Shown here piece after piece: positions 1 to 7,150 of a DNA stretch of 64,000 bases. The translations under genes were made by a program, and so were the position numbers. The stretch is from Stutzerimonas stutzeri. GTDB lineage: Bacteria > Pseudomonadota > Gammaproteobacteria > Pseudomonadales > Pseudomonadaceae. Under the pieces are notes generated by a model. That model was given only the letters and a program-made list of their open reading frames with translations, did no database searches and was not told where the DNA came from. Positions within the stretch are counted from its first letter, which is position 1. Each line of letters opens with the position of its first letter. The stretch spans positions 1,860,001-1,924,000 of the forward strand of contig CP077641.1 in NCBI GenBank assembly GCA_019056435.1, written 5' to 3'.

Positions 1-155
1 AGGCGCTCAGGCGCGGGCGCGGCGGCCCAGCTTTCCAGCAGCCTGGCCTGTTTGGCCGGGCTGGCCTTGGCGTAGTCGGCCGCGTCTCCGGCCTGGGCCG
101 CCCAGGGCAGGGCGAGCAGGAGCAGCAGCAATAATCGGTGCAGGGCAGTGTTCAT
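1..155 (-). CDS. urtB: UrtB, urea ABC transporter permease (N-terminal part only)
   Basis: Only the first ~51 codons are in the window; the gene runs off the left edge. The start is ATG at 155. The product begins [20 protein letters not shown], a clear Sec signal peptide, followed by a mature region starting [20 protein letters not shown] long periplasmic N-terminal extension before the membrane domain is typical of proteobacterial UrtB, which forms one of the two permease subunits of the urea importer. It lies directly downstream of urtA on the same strand (about 178 bp gap), the usual urtABCDE order. The identification rests mainly on this context plus the N-terminal style, because no permease domain is visible here. 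Confidence 0.8.
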   Translation of the reverse strand, partial: MNTALHRLLLLLLLALPWAAQAGDAADYAKASPAKQARLLESWAAAPAPER

Positions 156-272
156 CTGTGCATTCCCCAGGGGGCGCCGTGTGCTCTCTTGGCGGAGCTG
201 GCGGCGGTGGGTGGGCGGATGAGAACGTCTCGACTACGCGTCCCGATCCGCCCAACAAAACCCGAGTGATCG

Positions 273-317
273 TGGGGTGGATCGGGGCGCGCTGTCGGCG
301 CGTCACCCCATCCACCG
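273..317. repeat. REP-like hairpin between urtA and urtB
   Basis: Arms reading GGGTGGAT...GGGG and CCCC-ATCCACC pair with one bulge around an inner GCGC/GCGC stem. It has no T-tract, so it resembles a Pseudomonas repetitive palindrome more than an intrinsic terminator. Sitting inside the urt operon, it could stabilise the upstream urtA message, so that the abundant binding protein is made in excess over the permease; that role is inference. Confidence 0.5.
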
Positions 318-332
318 CGACGACCGCAGCGG

Positions 333-1602
333 TTAGTTCGACTTCACCGCGTAATCCGGCTTCTTGTCGTTGCCCGGGATGTAGGGGCTCCACGGCTGGG
401 CGCGGACCGGGCTTTCGGTTTCCCAGACCACCGAGAACTGACCATCCTCCTGAACCTCGCCGATCATTACCGGCTTGTGCAGGTGATGGTTCTTCTCGTC
501 CATGGTCAGGGTGTAGCCGCTCGGCGCCTCGAAAGTCTGCCCGGCGAGGGCATCGCGCACCTTGTCCACCTCGGTGCTGCCGGCTTTCTCGACCGCCTGC
601 GCCCACATGTGGATGCCGACGTAGGTGGCTTCCATCGGGTCGTTGGTCACCGCCTTGTCGGCGCCCGGCAGGTTCTGGGCCTTGGCGTAGGCCTTCCACT
701 TGCTGACGAAGGCTTCGTTGACCGGGTTCTCCACCGACTGGAAGTAGTTCCAGGCGGCCAGGTGGCCGACCAGCGGCTTGGTGTCGATGCCGCGCAGCTC
801 TTCCTCGCCGACCGAGAAGGCGACGACCGGAACGTCGGTGGCGTCCAGGCCCTGGTTGGCCAGCTCCTTGTAGAAGGGCACGTTGGAGTCGCCGTTGATG
901 GTCGAGACCACGGCGGTCTTGCCGCCGGCGGAGAACTTCTTGATGTTGGCGACGATGGTCTGGTAATCGCTGTGGCCGAAGGGGGGTGTAGACCTCTTCG
1001 ATGCTGGATTCCGGCACGCCCTTGCTGATCAGGAAGGCGCGCAGGATCTTGTTGGTGGTGCGCGGGTAGACGTAGTCGGTACCGAGCAGGAAGAAGCGCT
1101 CGGCGCCGCCGCCGTCTTCGCTCATCAGGTACTCGACGGCCGGGATGGCCTGCTGGTTCGGCGCGGCGCCGGTGTAGAAGACGTTCGGCGACAGTTCCTC
1201 GCCTTCGTACTGCACCGGGTAGAACAACAGCCCGTTGAGCTCTTCATAGACCGGCAGCACAGATTTGCGCGAAACCGAAGTCCAGCAACCAAAGGTCACC
1301 GCGACCTTGTCCTGGGTCAGCAGCTGACGGCCTTTTTCGGCGAACAGCGGCCAGTTGGACGCCGGATCGACCACTACCGGCTCGAGCTGCTTGCCGAGCA
1401 CGCCGCCCTTGGCGTTGATCTCGTCGATGGTCATCAGCGCCATGTCCTTGAGTGAGGTCTCGGAGATGGCCATGGTGCCGGACAGCGAATGCAGGATGCC
1501 GACCTTGATGGTTTCGGCGGCCTGCAGGGTGAAGGGGAACAGACCCGTCAGTACCAAGGCACTGGCGGCGAGGGTGGACTTGATCAGAGGACGGCGTTTC
1601 AT
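333..1602 (-). CDS. urtA: UrtA, urea ABC transporter substrate-binding protein (frameshifted)
   Basis: Periplasmic urea-binding protein of the UrtABCDE importer. It starts at ATG 1602 with an AAGGAG ribosome site. A signal peptide ([20 protein letters not shown] and following) leads into the type 1 periplasmic fold, with [18 protein letters not shown] and later [20 protein letters not shown], both characteristic of UrtA/AmiC-like proteins. The frame is open to about 981-986, where a run of six G (C on the coding strand) is one base too long: VYTP should continue [10 protein letters not shown] but reads LRPQRLPDH. The second frame then runs cleanly to the TAA at 333 and ends [11 protein letters not shown]. 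Both halves are well conserved in style, so I read this as one gene of about 422 residues with a +1 homopolymer error. It is preceded by a sigma-54 promoter and an NtrC-type site. Confidence 0.93.
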
Positions 1603-1668
1603 GGTGACGGCTCCTTGGCTGTCCGTGCGCGACGGTTGGGTGGGTCCTTGGGACTGGGGAGCCTCATC

Positions 1669-1684
1669 GCAGCATCCGTGCCAA
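1669..1684 (-). promoter_or_regulatory. Sigma-54 (-24/-12) promoter of urtA
   Basis: On the minus strand the sequence TTGGCACGGATGCTGC gives TGGCACG at -24 and TGC at -12, with exactly 12 bases between the invariant GG and GC pairs. Transcription would start near 1657, about 55 bases before the urtA start. Urea uptake genes are commonly under nitrogen control through RpoN and NtrC, which matches. Confidence 0.72.
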
Positions 1685-1802
1685 GTCATCGGCAGGCCTT
1701 CTGCTTCGCTGCTTTGCGCGATTTTCGGAAATGCGCCGTAACGGGGCGCGAAGCGTCTGTTGTCCGATAAGAGGGCGTCTGGCGAGGGCGTGGCGCAGGC
1801 GA

Positions 1803-1818
1803 TGCACCGTTGTGGTGC
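1803..1818. promoter_or_regulatory. NtrC-type enhancer site upstream of urtA
   Basis: TGCACCGTTGTGGTGC fits the NtrC dyad GCACY-N5-GGTGC with perfect half-sites and the right 5-base spacer. It lies about 120 bp upstream of the -24 element, a normal enhancer distance. The rest of the 338-bp gap between the divergent urtA and rluE shows no gene. Confidence 0.65.
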
Positions 1819-1940
1819 CGTTTGGCCTGGAACGCTGGGCGAGCCGCCGGCGGGGGCCTGGCCACAGGCGCGGACCGTCGAGGCTTGCCGGTCGGCCGGC
1901 CGCGTCCTAGCATGGCCGCCCAGCTCCTGAACGCTCCGCC

Positions 1941-2570
1941 ATGCCCCGCACCTCCAATCCTCGCTCACCGCGCCCTGCCGCGGTCCGCCCCTCGCCTCGT
2001 CGCGTCGCCAAGGCGCCACCGGTCGAGCCACGCCTGTTGTTGTTGAACAAACCGTTCGACGTGCTCACCCAGTTCAACGATGCCGACGGCCGCGCGACGC
2101 TGAAAGACTTCGTGCCGGTGCCGGGCGTCTACCCGGCCGGGCGGCTGGATCGCGACAGCGAAGGCCTTCTGCTGCTGACCAATGATGGCCGCTTGCAGGC
2201 GCGTATCGCCGATCCGAAGCACAAGTTGCCCAAAACCTACTGGGTGCAGGTAGAGGGCGAGGCCAGCGAGGCGCAACTGCAGCAGCTACGTGAGGGAGTG
2301 ACGCTCAATGATGGGCCGACGTTGCCCGCCGAGGCGCGCCGTCTGCAGGATCCGACGTTGTGGCCGCGCACCCCGCAAGTGCGTTTTCGCAAGTCGGTAC
2401 CGACCTGCTGGCTGGAGCTGATCATTCGCGAGGGCCGTAATCGTCAGGTCAGGCGTATGACCGCCGCCGTCGGGCTGCCAACGCTGCGGCTGGTGCGGGT
2501 ACGCATCGGCCCCTGGGCGTTGGACGGCCTGCAGCCTGGCGAGTGGCGGGAAGTGCCGGCGACACTGTAG
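1941..2570 (+). CDS. rluE: 23S rRNA pseudouridine synthase RluE
   Basis: A 209-residue RsuA/RluB/E/F family enzyme that isomerises a uridine of 23S rRNA to pseudouridine. After a basic, proline-rich N-terminus, the catalytic domain starts [15 protein letters not shown]. It contains the catalytic motif [17 protein letters not shown] (the Asp of RLD is the nucleophile) and ends with the family signature [24 protein letters not shown]. The N-terminal S4 domain of RsuA is absent, as is usual for RluE. Start ATG 1941; no strong ribosome site is apparent. It stands alone, divergent from urtA. Confidence 0.9.
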   Translation: MPRTSNPRSPRPAAVRPSPRRVAKAPPVEPRLLLLNKPFDVLTQFNDADGRATLKDFVPVPGVYPAGRLDRDSEGLLLLTNDGRLQARIADPKHKLPKTYWVQVEGEASEAQLQQLREGVTLNDGPTLPAEARRLQDPTLWPRTPQVRFRKSVPTCWLELIIREGRNRQVRRMTAAVGLPTLRLVRVRIGPWALDGLQPGEWREVPATL

Positions 2571-2585
2571 CCCGCTGGCAGGACG

Positions 2586-2804
2586 CTAGTGCGGGATGCC
2601 CTGGCTGACTTCGATGATGTAGCCGATGATCGGCTTGGCGAGAAAGGCGAACAGGCACAGGCCAAGGCCCAGGAACAGGATGGCGGTGCCGAGCCGACCG
2701 GCCTTCGACTTCTTGGCCAGGTCCCAGATGATGAACGCCATGAAGGCCATCAGGCCGCCGACCAGCGCGATCATCATCCACTTTTCGAATACTTCGGGCT
2801 CCAC
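2586..2804 (-). CDS. Small inner-membrane protein, DUF2788 family
   Basis: A 72-residue protein, VEPEVFEKWMMIALVGGLMA onward, with two predicted membrane segments (about residues 10-28 and 41-62) separated by the basic turn WDLAKKSKAGRLGT, the conserved signature of the DUF2788 family found across Pseudomonas. I chose the GTG at 2804 because a GGAG lies about 7 bases upstream; a start at the internal MM would remove the N-terminus without a ribosome site. Function unknown. Its stop is only 16 bp from the convergent rluE stop. Confidence 0.75.
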   Translation of the reverse strand: MEPEVFEKWMMIALVGGLMAFMAFIIWDLAKKSKAGRLGTAILFLGLGLCLFAFLAKPIIGYIIEVSQGIPH

Positions 2805-2971
2805 GGGGGTCTCCAGCTGACATCGATGAACAGGCACGCGGCGGACCGGTGCGAGCGCGGCAGTATACGCGCGCGTCTGGTTTCCCGGATGCCTGTAGCT
2901 TGGACGGCCAGCCTCGCGAAGCGTTCTGGACCGGACGTCCGCGGTCGGCGGCGGGCCAGTTTGTCGCAGGC

Positions 2972-3363
2972 TCAATAGTGCGACTTGATGACCTCGATCC
3001 CTTTGATCAGGACAGCGCGCCAGGCTTGCAGGTCCGTCGGCGTGAGTTTGCCGTCGTGCCGGCCTATGGTCTGCAGCAGTGCCGTGAGCCAGAGGTCGTA
3101 GAGGTCGGGGCTGATATTCAGGTGTTTGCGCGAATGGCTTTTGCCGAGCGCCTGAAGCTGGTGTCGGGCATGCCACGAGCGAAGAGCACCAGATTCATGA
3201 TGCCGGCACGCAGCAACTGCTTCTGGACGGTCATGTCGGTGTCGGCGAACTTCGCACGCACGGCAGGCGAGCTGGCGAGAAAAGTGGCGTAGAAGTCATC
3301 GAAGAAGCCATCGCTGGCGCAGCAGCGACCATAGCTCTGCATGACACGGTCGGTCTCTTTCAT
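2972..3363 (-). CDS. Bacterial globin-family protein (frameshifted)
   Basis: Starts at ATG 3363 after AGGGA: MKETDRVMQSYGRCCASDGF, continuing through FFDDFYATFLASSP and MTVQKQLLRAGIMNLVLFARG, which are helices of a single-domain bacterial globin. The frame breaks at about 3150-3154, where one base is missing after TSFR. Restoring it gives ALGKSHSRKHLNISPDLYDL and then the C-terminus GIEVIKSHY before the TGA at 2972. The repaired protein would be about 130 residues, the normal size. The presumed role is haem/O2/NO binding; the haem ligand His is the one in GKSHS. Single-base loss in an otherwise conserved gene suggests sequence error. Confidence 0.82.
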
Positions 3364-3472
3364 GGGCGTTCCCTGCTCGAGGTTTGGGGCTGCAACTGCG
3401 GCGCAGCCAGAACTGCCCGACGGGCTTTGCCAGAACGCAGCGCACCCGGCCCGTCGGAACAGAAGGGCGCGA

Positions 3473-3478
3473 ATTATA
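3473..3478 (-). promoter_or_regulatory. Candidate -10 element of the globin gene
   Basis: A perfect TATAAT on the minus strand, about 110 bp upstream of the globin start, in the gap between the globin gene and the Lrp-type regulator. The -35 region is not recognisable, so this is only a candidate. Confidence 0.4.
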
Positions 3479-3524
3479 GGCAATAACCTTGCGAAAGGTG
3501 TGGTTGAGCAGCGTGCTCGCTGTC

Positions 3525-4004
3525 TCAGCTTCGCAAGTGCTCGAGCGGTAGCTCGGTGCTCGACGCCACCTGCCGCAGCACGAAGCTCGAACGCACGCTG
3601 GAAACGCCGTCGATGCGCGTCAGGGTGCCAAGCAGGAAGGCCTGGTAGTGCTCCATGTCAGGCACCACGACCTTGAGCTGGTAGTCGGCATCCATGCCGG
3701 TCACCAGGCTGCATTCGAGCACCTCCGGGCAGCCGGCGATGACGCCTTCGAAGTGCTCGAAGCGGTCCGGGGTGTGCCGGTCCATGCCGATCAACACGTG
3801 TGCGGTCAGGGTCAGGCCGAGTTTCCTGCGATCCAGCAGCGCGACCTGGCGGGCGATGTAGCCGTCGTCTTCGAGCTGTTTGACGCGCCGGGAGCAGGGG
3901 GAGGGCGACAGGCCGATGCGCTCGGCGAGGTCCTGGTTGGAGATCCGCGCGTCGCGTTGCAACTCCGCGAGGATGCGCAGGTCGTATCGGTCGAGTTTGC
4001 TCAT
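3525..4004 (-). CDS. Lrp/AsnC family transcriptional regulator
   Basis: A 159-residue feast/famine regulator. The N-terminal winged helix-turn-helix (about residues 4-55: LDRYDLRILAELQRDARISN, then QDLAERIGLSPSPCSRRVKQ) is followed by a RAM ligand-binding domain (VTGMDADYQLKVVVPDMEHY). Such proteins usually sense an amino acid and often control a divergent catabolic or export gene. Here no divergent gene is recognisable; instead there is a GTTGCGCA/TGCGCAAC dyad and a possible short transcript ending at a strong terminator. The effector is not evident. Confidence 0.88.
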   Translation of the reverse strand: MSKLDRYDLRILAELQRDARISNQDLAERIGLSPSPCSRRVKQLEDDGYIARQVALLDRRKLGLTLTAHVLIGMDRHTPDRFEHFEGVIAGCPEVLECSLVTGMDADYQLKVVVPDMEHYQAFLLGTLTRIDGVSSVRSSFVLRQVASSTELPLEHLRS

Positions 4005-4026
4005 TCTCTGATTCTTGCGTGAGGTT

Positions 4027-4067
4027 GTTGCGCAGAACTATGCGCTCGTGATGACCGATTGCGCAAC
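4027..4067. promoter_or_regulatory. Inverted repeat likely bound by the adjacent Lrp-type regulator
   Basis: Eight-base arms GTTGCGCA (4027-4034) and TGCGCAAC (4060-4067) are separated by 25 bp, starting 23 bp upstream of the regulator's ATG. Lrp-family proteins commonly bind such dyads to autoregulate and to drive a divergent promoter. Confidence 0.4.
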
Positions 4068-4084
4068 GGGCGGGTATATGAGCA

Positions 4085-4297
4085 ATGTTCGCAATCTTCT
4101 GCCGGTGTGGGGCGCGTAAGCTTTATTCAACTTCAGCCCCCGGCAGAACAGGCATGGCAAGGACCCCCGCCGTGCTTACCGAGAACCTTACCGAGGTCGA
4201 CGGTCCGGGCCCCCGGCGCTCACGAGGCACCGAGAGAAGAAGCCGTTACCATCGGCCAGACGAATCGAAGAGACCACGCCCGGGCGTGGTCTTTTTC
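4085..4297 (+). other. Possible short transcript (small RNA or decayed gene) divergent from the Lrp-type regulator
   Basis: About 200 bp between the regulator's operator-like dyad and a perfect intrinsic terminator. Reading frames exist (one starts MFAIFCRCGARKLYST) but none shows a recognisable domain or clean coding character. Because a terminator needs a transcript, a small RNA, a leader, or the remnant of a lost target gene is likely. I cannot decide among these from sequence. Confidence 0.3.
4271..4297 (+). terminator. Intrinsic terminator with 11-bp perfect stem
   Basis: AGACCACGCCC followed immediately by GGGCGTGGTCT forms a perfect palindrome ending in a T5 run. It has no recognised gene immediately upstream on the plus strand. 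Confidence 0.75.
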
Positions 4298-4349
4298 GTT
4301 TTGGGTGTTTTATGGTGGCTGAGGTTTCGGGGGAAACTCTATGCCGAGA

Positions 4350-4910
4350 GGGCTGATAGCTTGGTTTCGCCCTGCTGGGCGAGTTTCTTTGGCACTCGCC
4401 CCAAAAGAAACCAAAAGGTCTTGCCCTGCATCCGGGTCTCGCTTCGCGAGACTTCCCTCATTCCATCGCTGCTCCCGGGGTCGCCGCGCAAGGGCCATCC
4501 CTGGCCCTTCACGGCTCTCGCGGCATCCATGCCGCTCGCCCCTCTACGCAGCGATTCCATTCGGCCTCCTGAAAGGGGCGTTCGGAGTCGTATGCTGGTT
4601 TGGTCGTTAACTAACAAAATAACGAAGCGCTCCGTTATCAATCTTAGAGTTTTCAGACGACACGGACCCCAGTCCCCTTCAGGAGGCCGAGCGTAGGCGC
4701 TGCGCAGGGGGGCGCGAGGCATGGATGCCGAGCGAGGAGTGATGGGACATGGATGTCCCTTCGCGACGACCCCGGGAGCAGCGCCGGAGGGAGGGAAGTT
4801 TTGCGCAGCAAAACCCGAATGCTGGGGTGGCCTTCTTTTTGGTTACTTTTTCTTGGCCACTCAAGAAAAAGTTACTCGCCCAGCAGGGCGAAACCCGTGC
4901 TATCAGAGCG
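4350..4910. repeat. Long imperfect inverted repeat (~560 bp) of unknown nature
   Basis: The left end reads CTGATAGCTTGGTTTCGCCC and the right end reads back as its reverse complement (GGGCGAAACCCGTGCTATCAG region, 4887-4907). The match continues inward in blocks, including the CGCCCTGCTGGGCGAGT/ACTCGCCCAGCAGGGCG block, the CTTTTTGG/AAAAG stretches, the ATGGATG/CATCCAT blocks, and the inner GGCCTCCTGAAAGGGG/CCCCTTCAGGAGGCC arms. The core (about 4595-4660) is AT-rich and holds a small ATAACG/CGTTAT hairpin. Both arms encode, reading outward, similar spurious peptides of the type often annotated as hypothetical proteins in Pseudomonas (MDAARAVKGQGW on one, MDAERGVMGHGC on the other). I therefore see two diverged copies of one repeat module in inverted orientation rather than genes. 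Confidence 0.7.
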
Positions 4911-4967
4911 CGGGCTAATTGTGTGAGCACTGGGCGGGGCGCCGCACCTGCGCGCTTTACGCGAGGT

Positions 4968-5882
4968 TTATGGGTGCGGCCTAACCACCTCAAGCGGATC
5001 AGCATGCACCAGCACTTCCGCCCTCGGATACTTGGCGTGTATCGCCGCCTCAACCTGATCACACAAGGCGTGCGCCTCGATCAATGGCAGCTGCCCGGGC
5101 AGCTCCAGGTGCATCTGCACGAACCAGCGGGTGCCCGAAACCCGGGTCCGCAGATCGTGGCAGCCGACCACCCCGGGAACGCCGCAGGCTAGCCGGCCCA
5201 TGTCTTCGCTTACCTCGGGCGGCAGCTCGGTATCCATCAGCACCGCGCCGGCTTCGCGCACGATGCTCAGGGCGCTCCAGAAGATGTACAGCGCGATGGC
5301 GATGCCAAACACGGCGTCCAGGCGCTCCAGGCCATAGCCGGCGAGTACCAGGGCAACGAGGATGCTGGTGTTGAGCAGCAGGTCGGAGCGGTAGTGCAGC
5401 GAGTCGGCGCGGATGGCTGTCGAGCCGGTTTCGCGTACGACGTGTCGTTGATACAGCAGCAGCGCAATGGTCAGGACCAGCGACAGCAGCATCACCGCGA
5501 TCCCCAGCGCTGGGGCCCCGAGGGGTTCGGGATGCAGCAGGCGGTCGATGCCCTGGACGCAGACAAGAATGGCGCTGACCGAGATGAAGGCGCCCTGGCC
5601 CAGCCCGGCCAGCGCCTCGGCCTTGCCATGGCCGTAACGGTGGTCCTCGTCGGCCGGGCGCAGCGAGTAGTGGACTGCGAGCAGGTTGAGCAGCGAGGCG
5701 GCGCCGTCGAGCAGTGAGTCGGTGAGGCCGGCCAGCAGGCTCACCGAGCCGCTCAGCCACCAGGCCAGCGCCTTGCACGCGGCCAGGGTCAGGGCCACGG
5801 CGAGCGCCAGGCGCGTGGCCCGGCGCATCAGCCGTGCGTGGTCGGCGCTGACGCCCTTGCGCCGTTCGCCGGCTTGCTGCAT
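4968..5882 (-). CDS. fieF: Cation diffusion facilitator, FieF-type divalent metal efflux
   Basis: A 304-residue CDF transporter with six membrane helices and a cytoplasmic C-terminal domain. The transport-site residues are present: GLTDSLLDG (Asp 55 and Asp 59) and DSLHYRSD (Asp 160, His 163, Asp 167), plus the HRYGHGKAEALA loop (residues 81-92) typical of FieF, which exports Fe2+/Zn2+ in exchange for protons. The ATG at 5882 overlaps the TGA of the upstream lipoprotein gene by one base, so the two are probably translationally coupled. It ends just after the large inverted repeat. Confidence 0.9.
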   Translation of the reverse strand: MQQAGERRKGVSADHARLMRRATRLALAVALTLAACKALAWWLSGSVSLLAGLTDSLLDGAASLLNLLAVHYSLRPADEDHRYGHGKAEALAGLGQGAFISVSAILVCVQGIDRLLHPEPLGAPALGIAVMLLSLVLTIALLLYQRHVVRETGSTAIRADSLHYRSDLLLNTSILVALVLAGYGLERLDAVFGIAIALYIFWSALSIVREAGAVLMDTELPPEVSEDMGRLACGVPGVVGCHDLRTRVSGTRWFVQMHLELPGQLPLIEAHALCDQVEAAIHAKYPRAEVLVHADPLEVVRPHP

Positions 5883-6298
5883 CAGGCGGCGGGGCGCAGG
5901 CCGAAGGCGGCCAGTTGCTCGACGCTGCCGGTGTGCTGGATCAGCCGCGGATCGTCCAGCGGCAGGCTGCGGCCGGTTTCCGCTTCGATGATGGCCTTGA
6001 GTTTGGCCTGGTCGACCACGCCGTCGGCGCCGATGGCTTCCTGGAGTTTTTCCGGAGCCATGGAGTAGTTGTCATCAGGCAGATAGATCGCACCGGTGGC
6101 GAAGTCGATGCCGAAGGCGATCAGTCCGGGGATGACGTAGAACAACAGGCCGATGGCGTTGGCTACGGCAATGGCCGGGTCGATCTTGCCGTCGATCTGC
6201 CCACGGCGGTCGGGGTAGAACAGCGTGCCGCAGGCGCTCAACTGGGTGAACAGGGAGACGGCCAGCACGCCGCCGATGACACGGGAACGAGTACGCAT
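5882..6298 (-). CDS. Putative lipoprotein
   Basis: A 138-residue protein starting MRTRSRVIGGVLAVSLFTQL with lipobox LSAC, so it is probably lipid-anchored. The start at 6298 is supported by a perfect AGGAGGT site. A hydrophobic stretch AVANAIGLLFYVIPGLIAFG lies near the middle, and the C-terminus carries a short helix-rich region (PEKLQEAIGADGVVDQAKLK). Pseudomonas homologues are conserved but uncharacterised. It is coupled to fieF downstream (TGATG). No function can be assigned. Confidence 0.7.
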   Translation of the reverse strand: MRTRSRVIGGVLAVSLFTQLSACGTLFYPDRRGQIDGKIDPAIAVANAIGLLFYVIPGLIAFGIDFATGAIYLPDDNYSMAPEKLQEAIGADGVVDQAKLKAIIEAETGRSLPLDDPRLIQHTGSVEQLAAFGLRPAA

Positions 6299-6512
6299 AG
6301 GGACCTCCTGGAAAAGTGGCGCAACTATACAAGGGCTGCGTGATGTTTTCGCGATATCAGACCGCTCGTCGTGCACCGATGTTCAGGCTGCGCGGCGAGC
6401 CCTACGGGAGCGCGACACCTTTTACCTAGACCTTACGTTTGGCTGACGATTCGCCAGCGGCGGCCCCGATAATCCGCGACGCCACAACCCCGTCGTCTTT
6501 CGGAGGCGTCTC

Positions 6513-7016
6513 ATGCCCTGTTCCCGTTCACACGCAAGTTTCGTTGCCGCGCTCGCCCTCGCTCTCGGCTTTCCGGCGTTCGCTGCGCCACCCGGGCATG
6601 GTCCGGCGGCACACGGGCGGCCAGGCCCGGATTACCGTCACGTCCAGCCCGGACCACGCCACGGTCACGGACTGCCTGCCGGTGCACGTGAGTTATGGGT
6701 CGGCAGCATGCTCTACTTCGTCGCCGCCGGAACCTATTACCTGTGGAACGCCGATCGCAACCGCTACGAGCCGGCCAGCCCGCCGCCGGCGGTGCAGGTC
6801 GGCGAGGCTGGGCGTTACGACGTGATCGCCTACCCGGCCAAGGCCCAGAGCGCCGAGCAGCAGAGCCGAGACCGTTACGAATGTCACAGCTGGGCGGTGG
6901 GCCAGAGCGGCTTCGACCCGGCGACCGCGCAGTCCGCGCCGGCAGCAACCACGGCTGACACCTACCGGCGCGCGCTCAGCGCCTGCCTCACCGGGCGCGG
7001 TTACAGCGTCAACTGA
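6513..7016 (+). CDS. Secreted DUF6515-family protein
   Basis: A 167-residue protein with a signal peptide (MPCSRSHASFVAALALALGF, cleavage near AFA-AP), a histidine/proline/glycine-rich linker (about residues 27-60), then a globular part with LYFVAAGTYYLWNADRNRYE and the diagnostic RYECHSWAVGQSGFDP and ALSACLTGRGYSV segments. The two cysteines (in YECHSW and SACLTG) probably form a disulfide in the periplasm. Start ATG 6513 with GGAGGCG upstream. Function unknown. Confidence 0.7.
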   Translation: MPCSRSHASFVAALALALGFPAFAAPPGHGPAAHGRPGPDYRHVQPGPRHGHGLPAGARELWVGSMLYFVAAGTYYLWNADRNRYEPASPPPAVQVGEAGRYDVIAYPAKAQSAEQQSRDRYECHSWAVGQSGFDPATAQSAPAATTADTYRRALSACLTGRGYSVN

Positions 7017-7076
7017 GGCGGCGCTTCAAGCGGTCATGCGGCGAAAAAAACAGGCTGAAGCGGTGCGTTTACAGGT

Positions 7077-7090
7077 CGTAAACTGCGCGC
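7077..7090 (+). promoter_or_regulatory. Promoter-like CGTAAACTGCGCGC motif before hrpB
   Basis: The 14-mer CGTAAACTGCGCGC occurs 60 bp upstream of hrpB and again in front of the DEAD-box helicase gene at 14217. TAAACT could serve as a -10 box with a GC-rich discriminator; no good -35 is visible. Confidence 0.35.
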
Positions 7091-7150
7091 TTCCCTGTTC
7101 CGCGGGGTTCCGGTTGCAGTCTTCCGGCGCCCCGCCCATCGCGAGTGACC

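Noticed and set aside
7-2031. 674-codon open frame on the minus strand
   Set aside because: It contains the real N-terminal half of urtA, but the rest is out-of-frame translation after the homopolymer shift and upstream non-coding DNA.
4085-4696. 203-codon plus-strand frame running from the Lrp gap into the inverted repeat
   Set aside because: It reads through the strong terminator and into the repeat; no conserved domain, Arg/Ser/Pro-rich.
4339-4722. Hypothetical proteins in the 4.3-4.9 kb region
   Set aside because: Their similarity to each other follows from the inverted repeat; they have no ribosome sites or domains, so I annotate the repeat instead.
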